Shown here: piece after piece, positions 7,897 to 16,066 of the stretch
Position numbering within the stretch: the stretch's first letter is position 1
How the letters are laid out: every line of letters starts with the position of its first letter
DNA from: Myxococcota bacterium
Lineage (GTDB): Bacteria; Myxococcota_C; UBA6777
DNA length: 38,573 bases
Direction of reading: 5' to 3'
Assembly (NCBI GenBank): GCA_963169055.1
Contig: CAUJFU010000172.1
Coordinates: 1 to 38,573 of the forward strand
Program-made: the position numbers and the translations under genes
Notes under the pieces: model-generated
What the model saw: the letters and a program-made list of their open reading frames with translations, nothing else
Told to the model about the DNA's origin: nothing
The model's database searches: none

Positions 7897-9819
7897 ATGT
7901 GCGGATTTGTCGGGTTTTTTGGGGATTTTTCTGAAGAGCTTCTTCGGCGGATGAACGAACGGATTCAACATCGCGGCCCCGATGATACGGGGATTTACTA
8001 CCAAGCAGAAGAACACGTGGGATTGGGGCATCAGCGGTTGGCGATCCTTGATCTGTCTGAACTCGGCCACCAGCCGATGTTTACAGACGACAAGCGTGTG
8101 GTGATCGTCTTTAACGGCGAGATCTACAACTTCCGCCAGCTTCGGCGCTCGCTTGAGCAGGACGGCTATGCTTTTCGTGGTCATTCCGATACAGAAGTGT
8201 TGCTTCAACTGTATTGTCGTGACGGTGAAAAGATGTTGGCCCAACTCAACGGGATCTACGCCTTTGCGATCTGGGATCGCACAAAAAGAAAGATGCTGTT
8301 GGCACGCGATGGCGTGGGAGTGAAACCGCTCTATTACACAAAAACCAAGCAAGGCGTCTTGTTTGCAAGCGAACTCAAGTCTTTGTTGTGTCATCCAGAG
8401 GTGGATCGCAGCCTGCACTTACCGAGCCTTCATGCACACTTGACTTACCAGTGGAGTCCTCATCCCGATACCATCCTCCAATCGGTCAAAAAGCTACCAC
8501 CCGGCCATTTGATGTGGCTTGATGCAAGCCATCGTCTCGAAACATCCGCCTATTACGACCTGCCCTACGATCAACCGCTCCGACCGATATCCGAAGAAGA
8601 CGCTATCCAAGCGCTCCAAAGGCATTTGACGCTCGCGGTCGAACGGCAACTGGTCTCGGATGTTCCCGTCGGTGCGTTCCTTTCGGGTGGTCTGGATTCG
8701 AGCAGCCTTGTGGCTTTGGCGCAGCGTGTGGCATACGAACCGCAAAGAAAGTGCTTCAGTATCGGCTTTCAAGGGGAGGCCAACCCCCAAGGCGAAGGGC
8801 GCGTGGACGATCTGCCTTACGCCCAACGGGTCGCCAAGACGTTCGATATCGATCTGCATACCCTGTATGTCGGCCCCGAGATGGCCCAACACCTCGAAAA
8901 AATGATTTATCACCTCGACGAGCCGCAAGCTGATTTCGCTCCGCTCCATGTCTATGCTCTCTGCCAGATGGCCCGCCAACACGGGATCAAAGTGTTGCTC
9001 TCGGGTACAGGGGGAGATGATCTCTTTACGGGGTATCGTCGGCACCAAGCCCTCTTTTATGAACCCGCGTGGGCTTGGCTTCCGCGCCCCTTGCGGACGC
9101 TGCTGCGTCAACAAACAGGGCATCTCCCCACGCTTTCCACGCTCGGACGGCGCATGCAAAAAGCCTTTCAATACGCAGATCGCCCCCCTCGCGAGCGCAT
9201 CGCTGCGGCTTTTCACTGTCTTCCACCCGAACACATCCTCGGGCTTTACACCCCAGCCATCCGAAAACAACTCGCCGCACTGCCTTTTTCTGCTCCGCTG
9301 ATGGATACTCTCGCCAAACTGCCTCCCGACACCCCCCCGATCAACCAGATGCTTTATCTCGAAGGCAAGCACTTCTTACCAGACCATAACCTCAATTACA
9401 CCGACAAGATGAGCATGGCCACAGGTGTCGAAGTGCGTGTTCCTTTTCTCGATCCCGATCTGATCCGATTTGCGACCAGCCTCCCGATCCACCTCAAACA
9501 AACCCCCACCCAAAGCAAGTGGATCTTGAAACGTGCGATGGAGCCTTATCTCCCTCATGATGTGATCTACCGCCCCAAAACAGGCTTTGGTGTCCCCATG
9601 CGCCGCTGGCTCAAAGTCGAACTGCGCGACGTTGTCGAAGATGTTCTCTCCCCTCGCAACCTCCAACAACGCGGAATCTTCGACCCGACCGCCGTTTACA
9701 AGCTGCTCGAACAAGACCGACAAGGCCATCTCGACGGATCGTACTTGATCTTTTCGCTGATGGTGTTCGAGTTGTGGATGCGGATCTTTGTGGATCGCAA
9801 AACGGCTTGGTTTTCTTGA
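7897..9819 (+). CDS. asnB: Asparagine synthetase (glutamine-hydrolysing)
   Basis: This 640-residue enzyme makes asparagine, or an amidated product, from aspartate, glutamine and ATP. The start at ATG 7897 exposes the catalytic N-terminal cysteine after Met removal (MCGFVGFFG), and AAGG lies 7 nt upstream. The class II glutaminase domain covers about residues 1-210, with RGPDDTG, FNGEIYNFRQLR and HSDTEVLL. The synthetase domain carries the ATP-binding PP-loop SGGLDSSS (about 262-269), SGTGGDDLFTGYRRH and the late YTDKMSMATGVEVRVPFLD motif. Length and motif order match the AsnB family throughout. The upstream NHL gene ends 182 bp before it, and the downstream gene converges from the other strand. 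AsnB-type proteins also amidate sugars or peptides in polysaccharide and natural-product clusters, which the glycosyltransferase and ATP-grasp genes nearby allow but do not prove. Confidence 0.93.
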   Translation: MCGFVGFFGDFSEELLRRMNERIQHRGPDDTGIYYQAEEHVGLGHQRLAILDLSELGHQPMFTDDKRVVIVFNGEIYNFRQLRRSLEQDGYAFRGHSDTEVLLQLYCRDGEKMLAQLNGIYAFAIWDRTKRKMLLARDGVGVKPLYYTKTKQGVLFASELKSLLCHPEVDRSLHLPSLHAHLTYQWSPHPDTILQSVKKLPPGHLMWLDASHRLETSAYYDLPYDQPLRPISEEDAIQALQRHLTLAVERQLVSDVPVGAFLSGGLDSSSLVALAQRVAYEPQRKCFSIGFQGEANPQGEGRVDDLPYAQRVAKTFDIDLHTLYVGPEMAQHLEKMIYHLDEPQADFAPLHVYALCQMARQHGIKVLLSGTGGDDLFTGYRRHQALFYEPAWAWLPRPLRTLLRQQTGHLPTLSTLGRRMQKAFQYADRPPRERIAAAFHCLPPEHILGLYTPAIRKQLAALPFSAPLMDTLAKLPPDTPPINQMLYLEGKHFLPDHNLNYTDKMSMATGVEVRVPFLDPDLIRFATSLPIHLKQTPTQSKWILKRAMEPYLPHDVIYRPKTGFGVPMRRWLKVELRDVVEDVLSPRNLQQRGIFDPTAVYKLLEQDRQGHLDGSYLIFSLMVFELWMRIFVDRKTAWFS

Positions 9820-9849
9820 CCGCGAGATGCCCCTAGTACCTCGCTCTTG

Positions 9850-10803
9850 TCACTTTTCGGGTTCTGGAGCAGCGTTGGCGTCGGCTTCTGCGACGGCCTT
9901 AAACAGCGCCTCGCGCTGTTCTTCGGGCATCTCTGCGACGGCTTGCAACGTCGCCATCCCGCGAAGAACCTCCTCTCGGCTTTTCTCATCCAACGCGAGC
10001 AGCCGCCTCGCAAAGCTCGGCCCAAACAGCGCCTCCTGCGCAAAGAGCGCCTGAACTTCTTCCAGCTTTTCTGGAGGCACCGGCAAGTTGACCTCTTTCA
10101 AGTGTTGGTTTTGCCCTGCGCCCACAACAAACGTGCAATGCAGCCGAATCGGTTCCTCGTGGACCAGTTCGATGTTGTGTAGTTCGACAAACGACCCCGC
10201 CAACCCCCAAGCGTACATCGTCGAAGGCGAACACCATAAGATTCCGGGAGCGAGATAAACTTCGCCCTCTCTCTCGCTGTTAAAAGTCCACCAGCGCTGG
10301 ATCGACAGATGCCAAACGCTTCCAATCAGCACAACACACACCAACAGCGCAAGAGCAACGTAAAGCGGTAGGCTGCGATCACTGGGGTTGTTTGAAACGC
10401 TTAGAAAATACGCCCACGCTCCAGCCAAACAAAGCACGCCGAGGATCCAAAAAACCGTGAGATGGAAACGCTTTTTACGTAGCTGGTTTTGGTTGCACTT
10501 CGCCCACTCGCTTCCTTGAAAAGTCCAATGAGCCGTGGGATTTTCCACTAATTCTCGCAATTGTTCACCGCAGCGACGAGCCAAGTTTGCGTAAAGAGGG
10601 ACGCAGATCAACGAGATCAGAAGAGCAACCCCCGAGATCATCGAGAGAAAAAAAGACGAGACTCCGGTAGCAGACGTTATTCCTTTTTCTGGGTCGATCC
10701 GCCACAGAACAAAAGCCGCCAGCAGCCCCACCAAGGAACCTAACGCGATCCTCTTCGTCCATGCGAATGCTGTGGCGTACGGATTTTGTAATTGCTTCAT
10801 CAT
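9850..10803 (-). CDS. Uncharacterised four-helix membrane protein, paralogue 1
   Basis: I cannot name this 317-residue protein. It has two pairs of hydrophobic segments (about residues 19-35 with 50-70, and 110-132 with 143-165). A soluble C-terminal half follows, with the conserved stretches EVYLAPGILWCSPSTMYAW, FVELHNIEL and LPVPPEKLEEVQALF, and then a charged Ala/Glu-rich tail. The same motifs recur in the next gene upstream (10965-12068), so the two are tandem duplicates. The start is one of two adjacent ATGs (10803 or 10800), with GGAG 7 nt from the first. The APGILWxSPSTMY block followed by a beta-rich region may be a PH-like fold packed against the membrane; this is a guess. Confidence 0.8.
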   Translation of the reverse strand: MMKQLQNPYATAFAWTKRIALGSLVGLLAAFVLWRIDPEKGITSATGVSSFFLSMISGVALLISLICVPLYANLARRCGEQLRELVENPTAHWTFQGSEWAKCNQNQLRKKRFHLTVFWILGVLCLAGAWAYFLSVSNNPSDRSLPLYVALALLVCVVLIGSVWHLSIQRWWTFNSEREGEVYLAPGILWCSPSTMYAWGLAGSFVELHNIELVHEEPIRLHCTFVVGAGQNQHLKEVNLPVPPEKLEEVQALFAQEALFGPSFARRLLALDEKSREEVLRGMATLQAVAEMPEEQREALFKAVAEADANAAPEPEK

Positions 10804-10850
10804 CTAAAAACTCCATGAGGTTAGGCGCGACTGTCCGTGAGCAAAGAAAA

Positions 10851-10952
10851 GCCCCTTTCGTCGTCGCCTGTGTTTGGGGCAGCGATCTCGATTTTGTTAG
10901 AGATCGATTAAACGGCTGTGTCGGTGGAACGGACCCGAACACGGCTTTTTTT
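10851..10952 (+). repeat. R1-like element, copy e (three-hairpin architecture)
   Basis: This lies between the paralogous membrane-protein genes and opposite to their direction. Three hairpins follow each other: GCCCC (10851-10855) with GGGGC (10876-10880); CGATCTC (10883-10889) with GAGATCG (10900-10906); and GCTGTGT (10915-10921) with ACACGGC (10939-10945) followed by seven T residues. Only the last part (CGAACACGGCTTTTT, then TGGC) clearly matches R1 by sequence. The upstream part matches by layout only. It would work as an intrinsic terminator on the + strand. Confidence 0.5.
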
Positions 10953-10964
10953 GGCAACAGTTGA

Positions 10965-12068
10965 CTAAATCTTCGGATTTGCATTGGCGTCGGCTTCTGC
11001 TGCGGTCTCGAAGGAGGCTTCGAGTACCTCTAACATCGCGAGCACAGCCTGTGCTTCTGCTTCTGCCGCTGCTTCTGCTGCCGCCTTGAAGAAAGCTTCA
11101 CGTTCCTCTTCAGACATCGCGAGCACAGCCTCTGCTTCTGCTTCTGCCGCTGCTTCTGCTGCCGCTTGTTCCTCGCGCAAAGCGACAGCTTGCTCTTGCA
11201 AAAAGGCCGCTCGCTCCTCTTCGGACATTGCTGGGACTTCTACCTCTGGCTTCTCTATGGCCGCCAACAGATCGTTTGGCTTCTCTATGGCCGCCAACAG
11301 AGCGTTGTAGAGAGCGATAAACTGAACCTCATCTGCGATGAACGCCCGAACCTCGTCCAGTTTTTCGGGAGGCACCAGCAAGTCGATCTGATTGAGCCTT
11401 TGGTTTCGACCTAAGCCCAAAACAAACGTAAAACGTAGCCAGAGCGGATCTCCATCGATCAGTTCGACGTTGTGCAATATGATGAACGCTCCGGCCAGCC
11501 TCCAAACATACATCGTCGAAGGCGAGTGCCATAAGATTCCGGGAGCGAGGTACACTTCGACCCCTTTCTCGCTACAGCCTTTCCACCAACGTTCGAGCAA
11601 CACGTACCAAAGCACCCAACCCACGCCCGCACAGACAGCGACCACAACGAACAGATAGAACCGCTCTTGGCTTTCTCTTTCTCCTAGGGATGCGTCGGTC
11701 GCCAATGCGTACCCGACCCACGAAAGCAATGCTCCCCCCACCAAAAAAAGCAGGCCCTGTCGGCGCTGCTTTTGGTACAGTTCCTTGTTGTGCTTGGCCC
11801 AGTCGCTCCCTTGAATGGTCCAGTGAACTGTGGGATTTTTCGCCAACCTGCGCAATATTCCGTTTGTTCGGCGGCTCAAACTTGCATACCACAACGCACA
11901 CAGCGACGAAGCAACAAGAAAAATGCCAGCGATCAGCAAGTTCAACGGAGCGCTGTCCCTCGGCCCCGGTGACCTGATTAACCCAACGAAGATCACCAAA
12001 CAAACCAAAGCCACCCCGTTCGTCCACGGAAGGATCGAGGCGTACGGATTTCGCAATTGTTTTCTCAT
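10965..12068 (-). CDS. Uncharacterised membrane protein, paralogue 2, with repeat-expanded tail
   Basis: This 367-residue protein is a duplicate of the 9850-10803 product. Shared landmarks include KQLRNPYA at the start, NPTVHWTIQGSDWAKHN, VEVYLAPGILWHSPSTMY, LHNVEL and LLVPPEKLDEVRAF. It has four hydrophobic segments and a cytoplasmic-looking C-terminal half. The tail differs from its paralogue: LLAAIEKP occurs twice through a 30-bp DNA duplication, and a 27-residue Ala/Glu block (AEAEAVLAMSEEEREAFFKA and its neighbour) is repeated, giving a long predicted coiled coil. ATG 12068 has AGGAG 6 nt upstream. It follows the PQQ-propeller gene by 67 bp on the same strand, so co-transcription is likely. 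The function is unknown. Confidence 0.8.
   Translation of the reverse strand: MRKQLRNPYASILPWTNGVALVCLVIFVGLIRSPGPRDSAPLNLLIAGIFLVASSLCALWYASLSRRTNGILRRLAKNPTVHWTIQGSDWAKHNKELYQKQRRQGLLFLVGGALLSWVGYALATDASLGERESQERFYLFVVVAVCAGVGWVLWYVLLERWWKGCSEKGVEVYLAPGILWHSPSTMYVWRLAGAFIILHNVELIDGDPLWLRFTFVLGLGRNQRLNQIDLLVPPEKLDEVRAFIADEVQFIALYNALLAAIEKPNDLLAAIEKPEVEVPAMSEEERAAFLQEQAVALREEQAAAEAAAEAEAEAVLAMSEEEREAFFKAAAEAAAEAEAQAVLAMLEVLEASFETAAEADANANPKI
11035..11175 (-). repeat. 81-bp coding tandem repeat in the tail of paralogue 2
   Basis: The block ATCGCGAGCACAGCCT and the following GCTTCTGC-rich run recur at 11035 and 11116, 81 bp (27 codons) apart, with a diverged third partial copy toward 10995. 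They encode Ala/Glu-rich helix. A separate 30-bp duplication lies at about 11248-11307. Confidence 0.8.
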
Positions 12069-12135
12069 CCATAACTCCTAAATGTTACCGCGAAAGGCGC
12101 GGAACTTCTACAAATAGATCGCATCGCGATATCTT

Positions 12136-13968
12136 TCAATAACCCAACGCAAACAACTGATTGCAGATCTGCGCATAGACAACGCCTTGAGCGACGGCGG
12201 GCGTGCAGTGCCAAGAAAAAGCCTGATCTTTGTACGGTCGACCGTCGACCACGTAGGGCATCTTGCCCAGACGCCAAAGCTCGCTCCCATCGAACAGATC
12301 CACAGCGACCAGTTCTTGGCGGCCCATCCCTCCGTCTTCCACCATCACCCCATACACGGTGCGCCCTGCGATCGTCGCCCCACGATTCCCGATCTTGTAG
12401 GGCTTGGAAAAGTCTTTGGGAACATAACACCAGCGCGGCGAGCCATCCGCAAGATTCAGCGCCTGCAATCGGCCTTTTCCATCCAACCCCACCAACACAT
12501 CCTCCGCAGCCGCCAACGCTCCGCCGCCCACGCTACAGCCTTCTTCTTGGGCAAAGCGAACTTCCCAAAGCCGCCGACCTGTCGCACGATCCAACGCTTG
12601 AAGAGATTCGTGCTGTGGTGCGTTAACGATCACTTGCTCTCCATACACCAAAGGCCCCCGCCCTCCGAGCATAAACGCGCTGCAAGGCGCTTTCCAAACG
12701 ATGCGCTTTTGCTTGCTCGCCTCCAGCGCGTACAACAGCCCATCCACCGAGAAAAACAATACGCCTTCTTTGTACGCCAACCCTTTCCAATATTTTCCTT
12801 CACAATCAAAACTCCAGATCTTTCGGCCTGTATCACAACGAATCGCGCTTAAAGCTCCCTTCCCAAGGGCATAACAGACGCCATCGACGACAACGGGAGC
12901 GGATTGTTCGATGCCGCTGATCTTGGAAAGCCAGCGTTCCTCGCCTGTTCCAACGTCAAGTGCATGAATACCTTTGTTGGATCCCATGTAGATCACACCC
13001 CCGACGATACAGGCCCCCCCCACAGGCCAACCTTGCGAAGACGTGATCTGACGCGCCCAGTGCGTCCGCCCATCCAACCCCACAACCGCAGCTTGGAGCG
13101 TATAACTCGACGTGCTCGCAAACACAAAACCGTCCCCGACCACAGGATCTCCGCCCCACTCACTCCCGTTCACACCATCTGATTCGTTGTACCACAAAAT
13201 ACGCGGGGTCTGGCGCGGCCCCTCTTCAGAATAGGCGTTGCTGCGGCCTTGATCAGCACCAAAGCAATACACCGTCTCCGATCGAGTTTCTTGTACGCCT
13301 GATGTATCCGACTCGGCTGTCTTTTTCTCTTGTTTCGTTGTCTTTTTTTCTTTCTTGTTTGACGGTGCAGACGGCAGGCTCTCGCCGATGGATGGGGTGG
13401 CGGAGACTTCTTCTTCGGAGGGTGCGGTGTAAAGAGGTAGTTCTTCTCGACTGGCCAGCGATGCGGTTTCGAGAAAGGCCACAAGAGCCTTGGTGGTGTC
13501 AGGGCGTTGCCCAAACCAACGAAACTGCGTGAGCACGCAGCCACCGTCCAGATCGTACGCCCCGACACGTTCAATGTCTTTTTGCATCCGACGTTTCCGC
13601 TCTTTAGGGTTGCGGCTTCCTGTGTACTCGAATGTTTCGCTGTTGTAGCGGCGATAAATCAGTTGGCCTTTTTCAAGACCATGAAAGCGAGAGAAAAACG
13701 AGTCACCATCCACCGATTCTGCCCAAAACAAGGGCGTATCGAGATGAACGATCGAAGAGAGTGCATCGCGGTGGTCTTCTGCTGCGTGCAAAAGCAGCCA
13801 AGCAGGATAAACTCGCCTTGAGACGTACGTTTCTAAACACCCAAGCAGCCGCGTTTGTAGCTCATCACAAGAAAGAGCCGTTGCCACGGCTTCGTTCAAG
13901 ATACGCAAAAAGGGCGAACATTCGGACGGTTCAAGAGAAAGAACGTGTGGGAGAAAACTCGGTGTCAT
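12136..13968 (-). CDS. PQQ-like beta-propeller repeat protein, cytoplasmic-looking
   Basis: This 610-residue protein has no signal peptide. Residues ~1-180 form an alpha/beta domain I cannot name (VYPAWLLLHAAEDHRDAL, YDLDGGCVLTQFRWFGQ). Residues ~190-225 are a Lys/Ser-rich linker (KKEKKTTKQEKK). The remainder holds about seven PQQ-like blades: WGGDPVVGDGFVFAST, IHALDVGTGEERW, LSAIRCDTGRKIWSF, LQALDRATGRRLW, LQALNLADGSPRW, LVAVDLFDGSELW. Such propellers are usually scaffolds or ligand sensors, and no cofactor residues can be assigned. I use ATG 13968 rather than the TTG one codon earlier because GAGG lies 5 nt before it. The gene is followed at 67 bp by the duplicated membrane proteins and preceded at 82 bp by the LysE-type exporter, all on one strand. 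Confidence 0.85.
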   Translation of the reverse strand: MTPSFLPHVLSLEPSECSPFLRILNEAVATALSCDELQTRLLGCLETYVSRRVYPAWLLLHAAEDHRDALSSIVHLDTPLFWAESVDGDSFFSRFHGLEKGQLIYRRYNSETFEYTGSRNPKERKRRMQKDIERVGAYDLDGGCVLTQFRWFGQRPDTTKALVAFLETASLASREELPLYTAPSEEEVSATPSIGESLPSAPSNKKEKKTTKQEKKTAESDTSGVQETRSETVYCFGADQGRSNAYSEEGPRQTPRILWYNESDGVNGSEWGGDPVVGDGFVFASTSSYTLQAAVVGLDGRTHWARQITSSQGWPVGGACIVGGVIYMGSNKGIHALDVGTGEERWLSKISGIEQSAPVVVDGVCYALGKGALSAIRCDTGRKIWSFDCEGKYWKGLAYKEGVLFFSVDGLLYALEASKQKRIVWKAPCSAFMLGGRGPLVYGEQVIVNAPQHESLQALDRATGRRLWEVRFAQEEGCSVGGGALAAAEDVLVGLDGKGRLQALNLADGSPRWCYVPKDFSKPYKIGNRGATIAGRTVYGVMVEDGGMGRQELVAVDLFDGSELWRLGKMPYVVDGRPYKDQAFSWHCTPAVAQGVVYAQICNQLFALGY

Positions 13969-14050
13969 CAACGCCTCGCGGTGGTTATCGGTTTAGTGGG
14001 CTACGCCAAACAAAGCTCTCCACAGGGTTTTTGTCAACCAGTCACTGCTC

Positions 14051-14665
14051 TCAAGAAAGCAGATGCTTTCCCAAAAGATACAGACCTGAAGCGATCAAAA
14101 AGAGGCCCGTGATGCGATGAAAGACTTGCAACCGATGGGTGTGGATCCACTTCCTCAAAAAGGAAGCAAAATAGGCTTTGCTTACATCGCTCAAAAAGAT
14201 CACGGTGAGCGTACCTGAGAAAAACAGGCTGATCGAAGCGAACGATCCGTTGAATCTGGCATTCGCAAGGCTCATACAGCCCAACCAAAACGTCAACACA
14301 AAGGGATTGATGGCATTGACCACAAAGCCCTTTGAAAAAGCAGCCGCCAAAGAAGCCGATGGGATCGTCTCTTTAGATTCGATCGTTCGGGGCTTTGAGA
14401 AAAAAACACCCACGCCAAAAGCACACAACACCAGACTTCCTGCGACGGTGAGTGTGGGTTGCACCCACGCAGCGGATGCGATCTGCGACAGCCCTGCGTA
14501 GCATAACAACAGACACAATGCGTCACCCACCAAGATCCCCAAAGCCACAAACCACCCACCCACAAATCCTTTTTGCAAACTCTCTTGCAGCAAAGTCATC
14601 AGCACAGGCCCCATCAAAAACATCAGCGGAAGCCCCAAGATCACACCCTCAAGATACAACGCCAT
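14051..14665 (-). CDS. LysE/RhtB-type amino-acid exporter
   Basis: This 204-residue integral membrane protein is predicted to export an amino acid or similar small molecule. It has the size and motif order of the LysE superfamily: an N-terminal helix ending LPLMFLMGPVLMTLL, then LQKGFVGGWFVALGILVGD, AGSLVLCAFGVGVFF, and after a loop FVVNAINPFVLTFWLG and FLIASGLYLLGKHLL. About six hydrophobic segments are visible. The start at ATG 14665 follows a GGAGA in the right place; a longer frame to 15076 has no such support. It is divergent from the first ATP-grasp gene, and the 235-bp space between them holds a 28-bp direct repeat that overlaps this gene's ribosome-binding site. The pairing of exporter with ATP-grasp ligase invites a common substrate, but this is inference. 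Confidence 0.85.
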   Translation of the reverse strand: MALYLEGVILGLPLMFLMGPVLMTLLQESLQKGFVGGWFVALGILVGDALCLLLCYAGLSQIASAAWVQPTLTVAGSLVLCAFGVGVFFSKPRTIESKETIPSASLAAAFSKGFVVNAINPFVLTFWLGCMSLANARFNGSFASISLFFSGTLTVIFLSDVSKAYFASFLRKWIHTHRLQVFHRITGLFLIASGLYLLGKHLLS

Positions 14666-14673
14666 CGATTTGA

Positions 14674-14766
14674 TCTCTCCACAACATCTCGAATGCACCA
14701 CCACAATCCAACACAAATCCATCGAGGCATCGCATCGTTCTCTCCACAACGTCTCGGATGCGCCAC
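14674..14766. repeat. 28-bp direct repeat, two copies 65 bp apart, in the LysE/ATP-grasp divergent region
   Basis: Copies at 14674-14701 and 14739-14766 match at 25 of 28 positions, the differences being A-to-G changes. The first copy includes the GGAGA of the exporter gene on the - strand. They may be operator half-sites or a remnant of duplication; I see no clear dyad in them. Confidence 0.65.
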
Positions 14767-14900
14767 CCGATATCAACAAAGCATCTCCGCTGCTTTCCGA
14801 AAATACTTCTCTTTGGTGAGAAGCTGAACACAAGGCCCATCGGTTCGGGATCTTGGTATTCTTTGAGCAAGGCACTCGACCGTCACAAGGAACCCAAACG

Positions 14901-15866
14901 ATGATTGTTTTCACAGAAGCCGACCCCCCGCAAGATGGGGGATACGAACATCTCGACCATATCAGCGATATGCACCGAATGGCGATGGAGTTTGCTCGGT
15001 GCGGTTGGGAGGTTGTGCATATCCCAAAAGAATACGCTTGTGCGGATGATTTGGAGGCCGTGTTTTCGGGCGTCACCGAACGGGCCGAGCCGACACGGGC
15101 TTTGTGGAGCGGCTACGTTCCAAGTCAAGCGCATTACGAAGCGGTGTATCGGCATCTACAGCAAAAAAACATCTACCTGCCCAATCCCCCCGAAGCGCAT
15201 CAAGAGATCATGGAGTTGGATCGTTCGTTGCGATGTTTGGGTGAGTTGACGGCGGAAAGCGTGGTGATCGAAAGGGAAAGTGCAACGATCAAACAAGCGC
15301 CAACCTTCGAAGACGTGGTGGCTCGGCTTGGCTTGCCGCTATTCCTCAAAGGCGCGGTGTTCTCGCAAAAAGACGAAGGGTGGGGGGGATGTGTGGCGAC
15401 GACGTTGACGGAGCTTCGAGAAAAAGTCGAACGTTTTCCAACGCGCCTATCTCGGGGGCGAGTCATCGCAAGAAAGCTATTACCGCTCAAAAAAAACGGC
15501 GAGACATTGGGCGGTTTTCCGATTGCACGGGAGTTTCGGTTTTTTCTGTGGCGAGGAGAAATCCTTGCGTACGGATTTTACTGGGCCTTTGGAGATACTG
15601 CATTTATTACGCTTTCACCCGAAGAAGAAAAACAGGTGCTTGCTTTGGTGCAAGAAGCAGCGCGGCGTTTCCAAGCCGCTTACTTGAAGTTGGATGTCGG
15701 ACAAACCGAAGACGGTGCGTGGTGGGTGATCGAGTCGGGCGATCCACAGTTTGCGGGACTCAGTCATATCCCGATGGAAACGCTGATCGAGCGATTGACC
15801 CTTTCGATGCGGGAGCCGCCGCCTGTTTCTATCGGCTTCCACCACGAAAAGGACGGTAGAACATAG
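14901..15866 (+). CDS. ATP-grasp domain protein (DUF4343/R2K-like)
   Basis: This 321-residue enzyme probably ligates a carboxylate to an amine or thiol using ATP. The C-terminal half shows the ATP-grasp layout: FLKGAVFSQKDEGWGG (lysine of the nucleotide site), RKLLPL, IAREFRFFLWRGEILAYG, and the metal-site strand AAYLKLDVGQTEDGAWWVIESGD. The order RE-R-F...YW...LDV...WVIE is that of the DUF4343-like group, whose members I know mostly as stand-alone enzymes of unknown substrate. The N-terminal region (MIVFTEADPPQDGG, FARCGWEVVHIP) is a pre-ATP-grasp domain. ATG 14901 has AGGA 9 nt upstream. The next + strand gene, 200 bp on, is a second ATP-grasp enzyme of a different group. The two are not close paralogues. 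Confidence 0.8.
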   Translation: MIVFTEADPPQDGGYEHLDHISDMHRMAMEFARCGWEVVHIPKEYACADDLEAVFSGVTERAEPTRALWSGYVPSQAHYEAVYRHLQQKNIYLPNPPEAHQEIMELDRSLRCLGELTAESVVIERESATIKQAPTFEDVVARLGLPLFLKGAVFSQKDEGWGGCVATTLTELREKVERFPTRLSRGRVIARKLLPLKKNGETLGGFPIAREFRFFLWRGEILAYGFYWAFGDTAFITLSPEEEKQVLALVQEAARRFQAAYLKLDVGQTEDGAWWVIESGDPQFAGLSHIPMETLIERLTLSMREPPPVSIGFHHEKDGRT

Positions 15867-16066
15867 CCGGCTTTTCGCAGCTTGAAACATCAGAATCTCT
15901 TCATCATACAAGCCCCACGCGAGCAAAGATCGGAGGCGAGGCTTTGAGGCATATTGCGTTTCGTCTTCGGTTCGCGCAGAAAGAATAGGAGCTTTGCCTC
16001 CACGCAGAGAGCAGAATCGGCCTCTGTGTGCTTTTTGTGAAGACTTCAGAGCGGAGACCCATTGAA

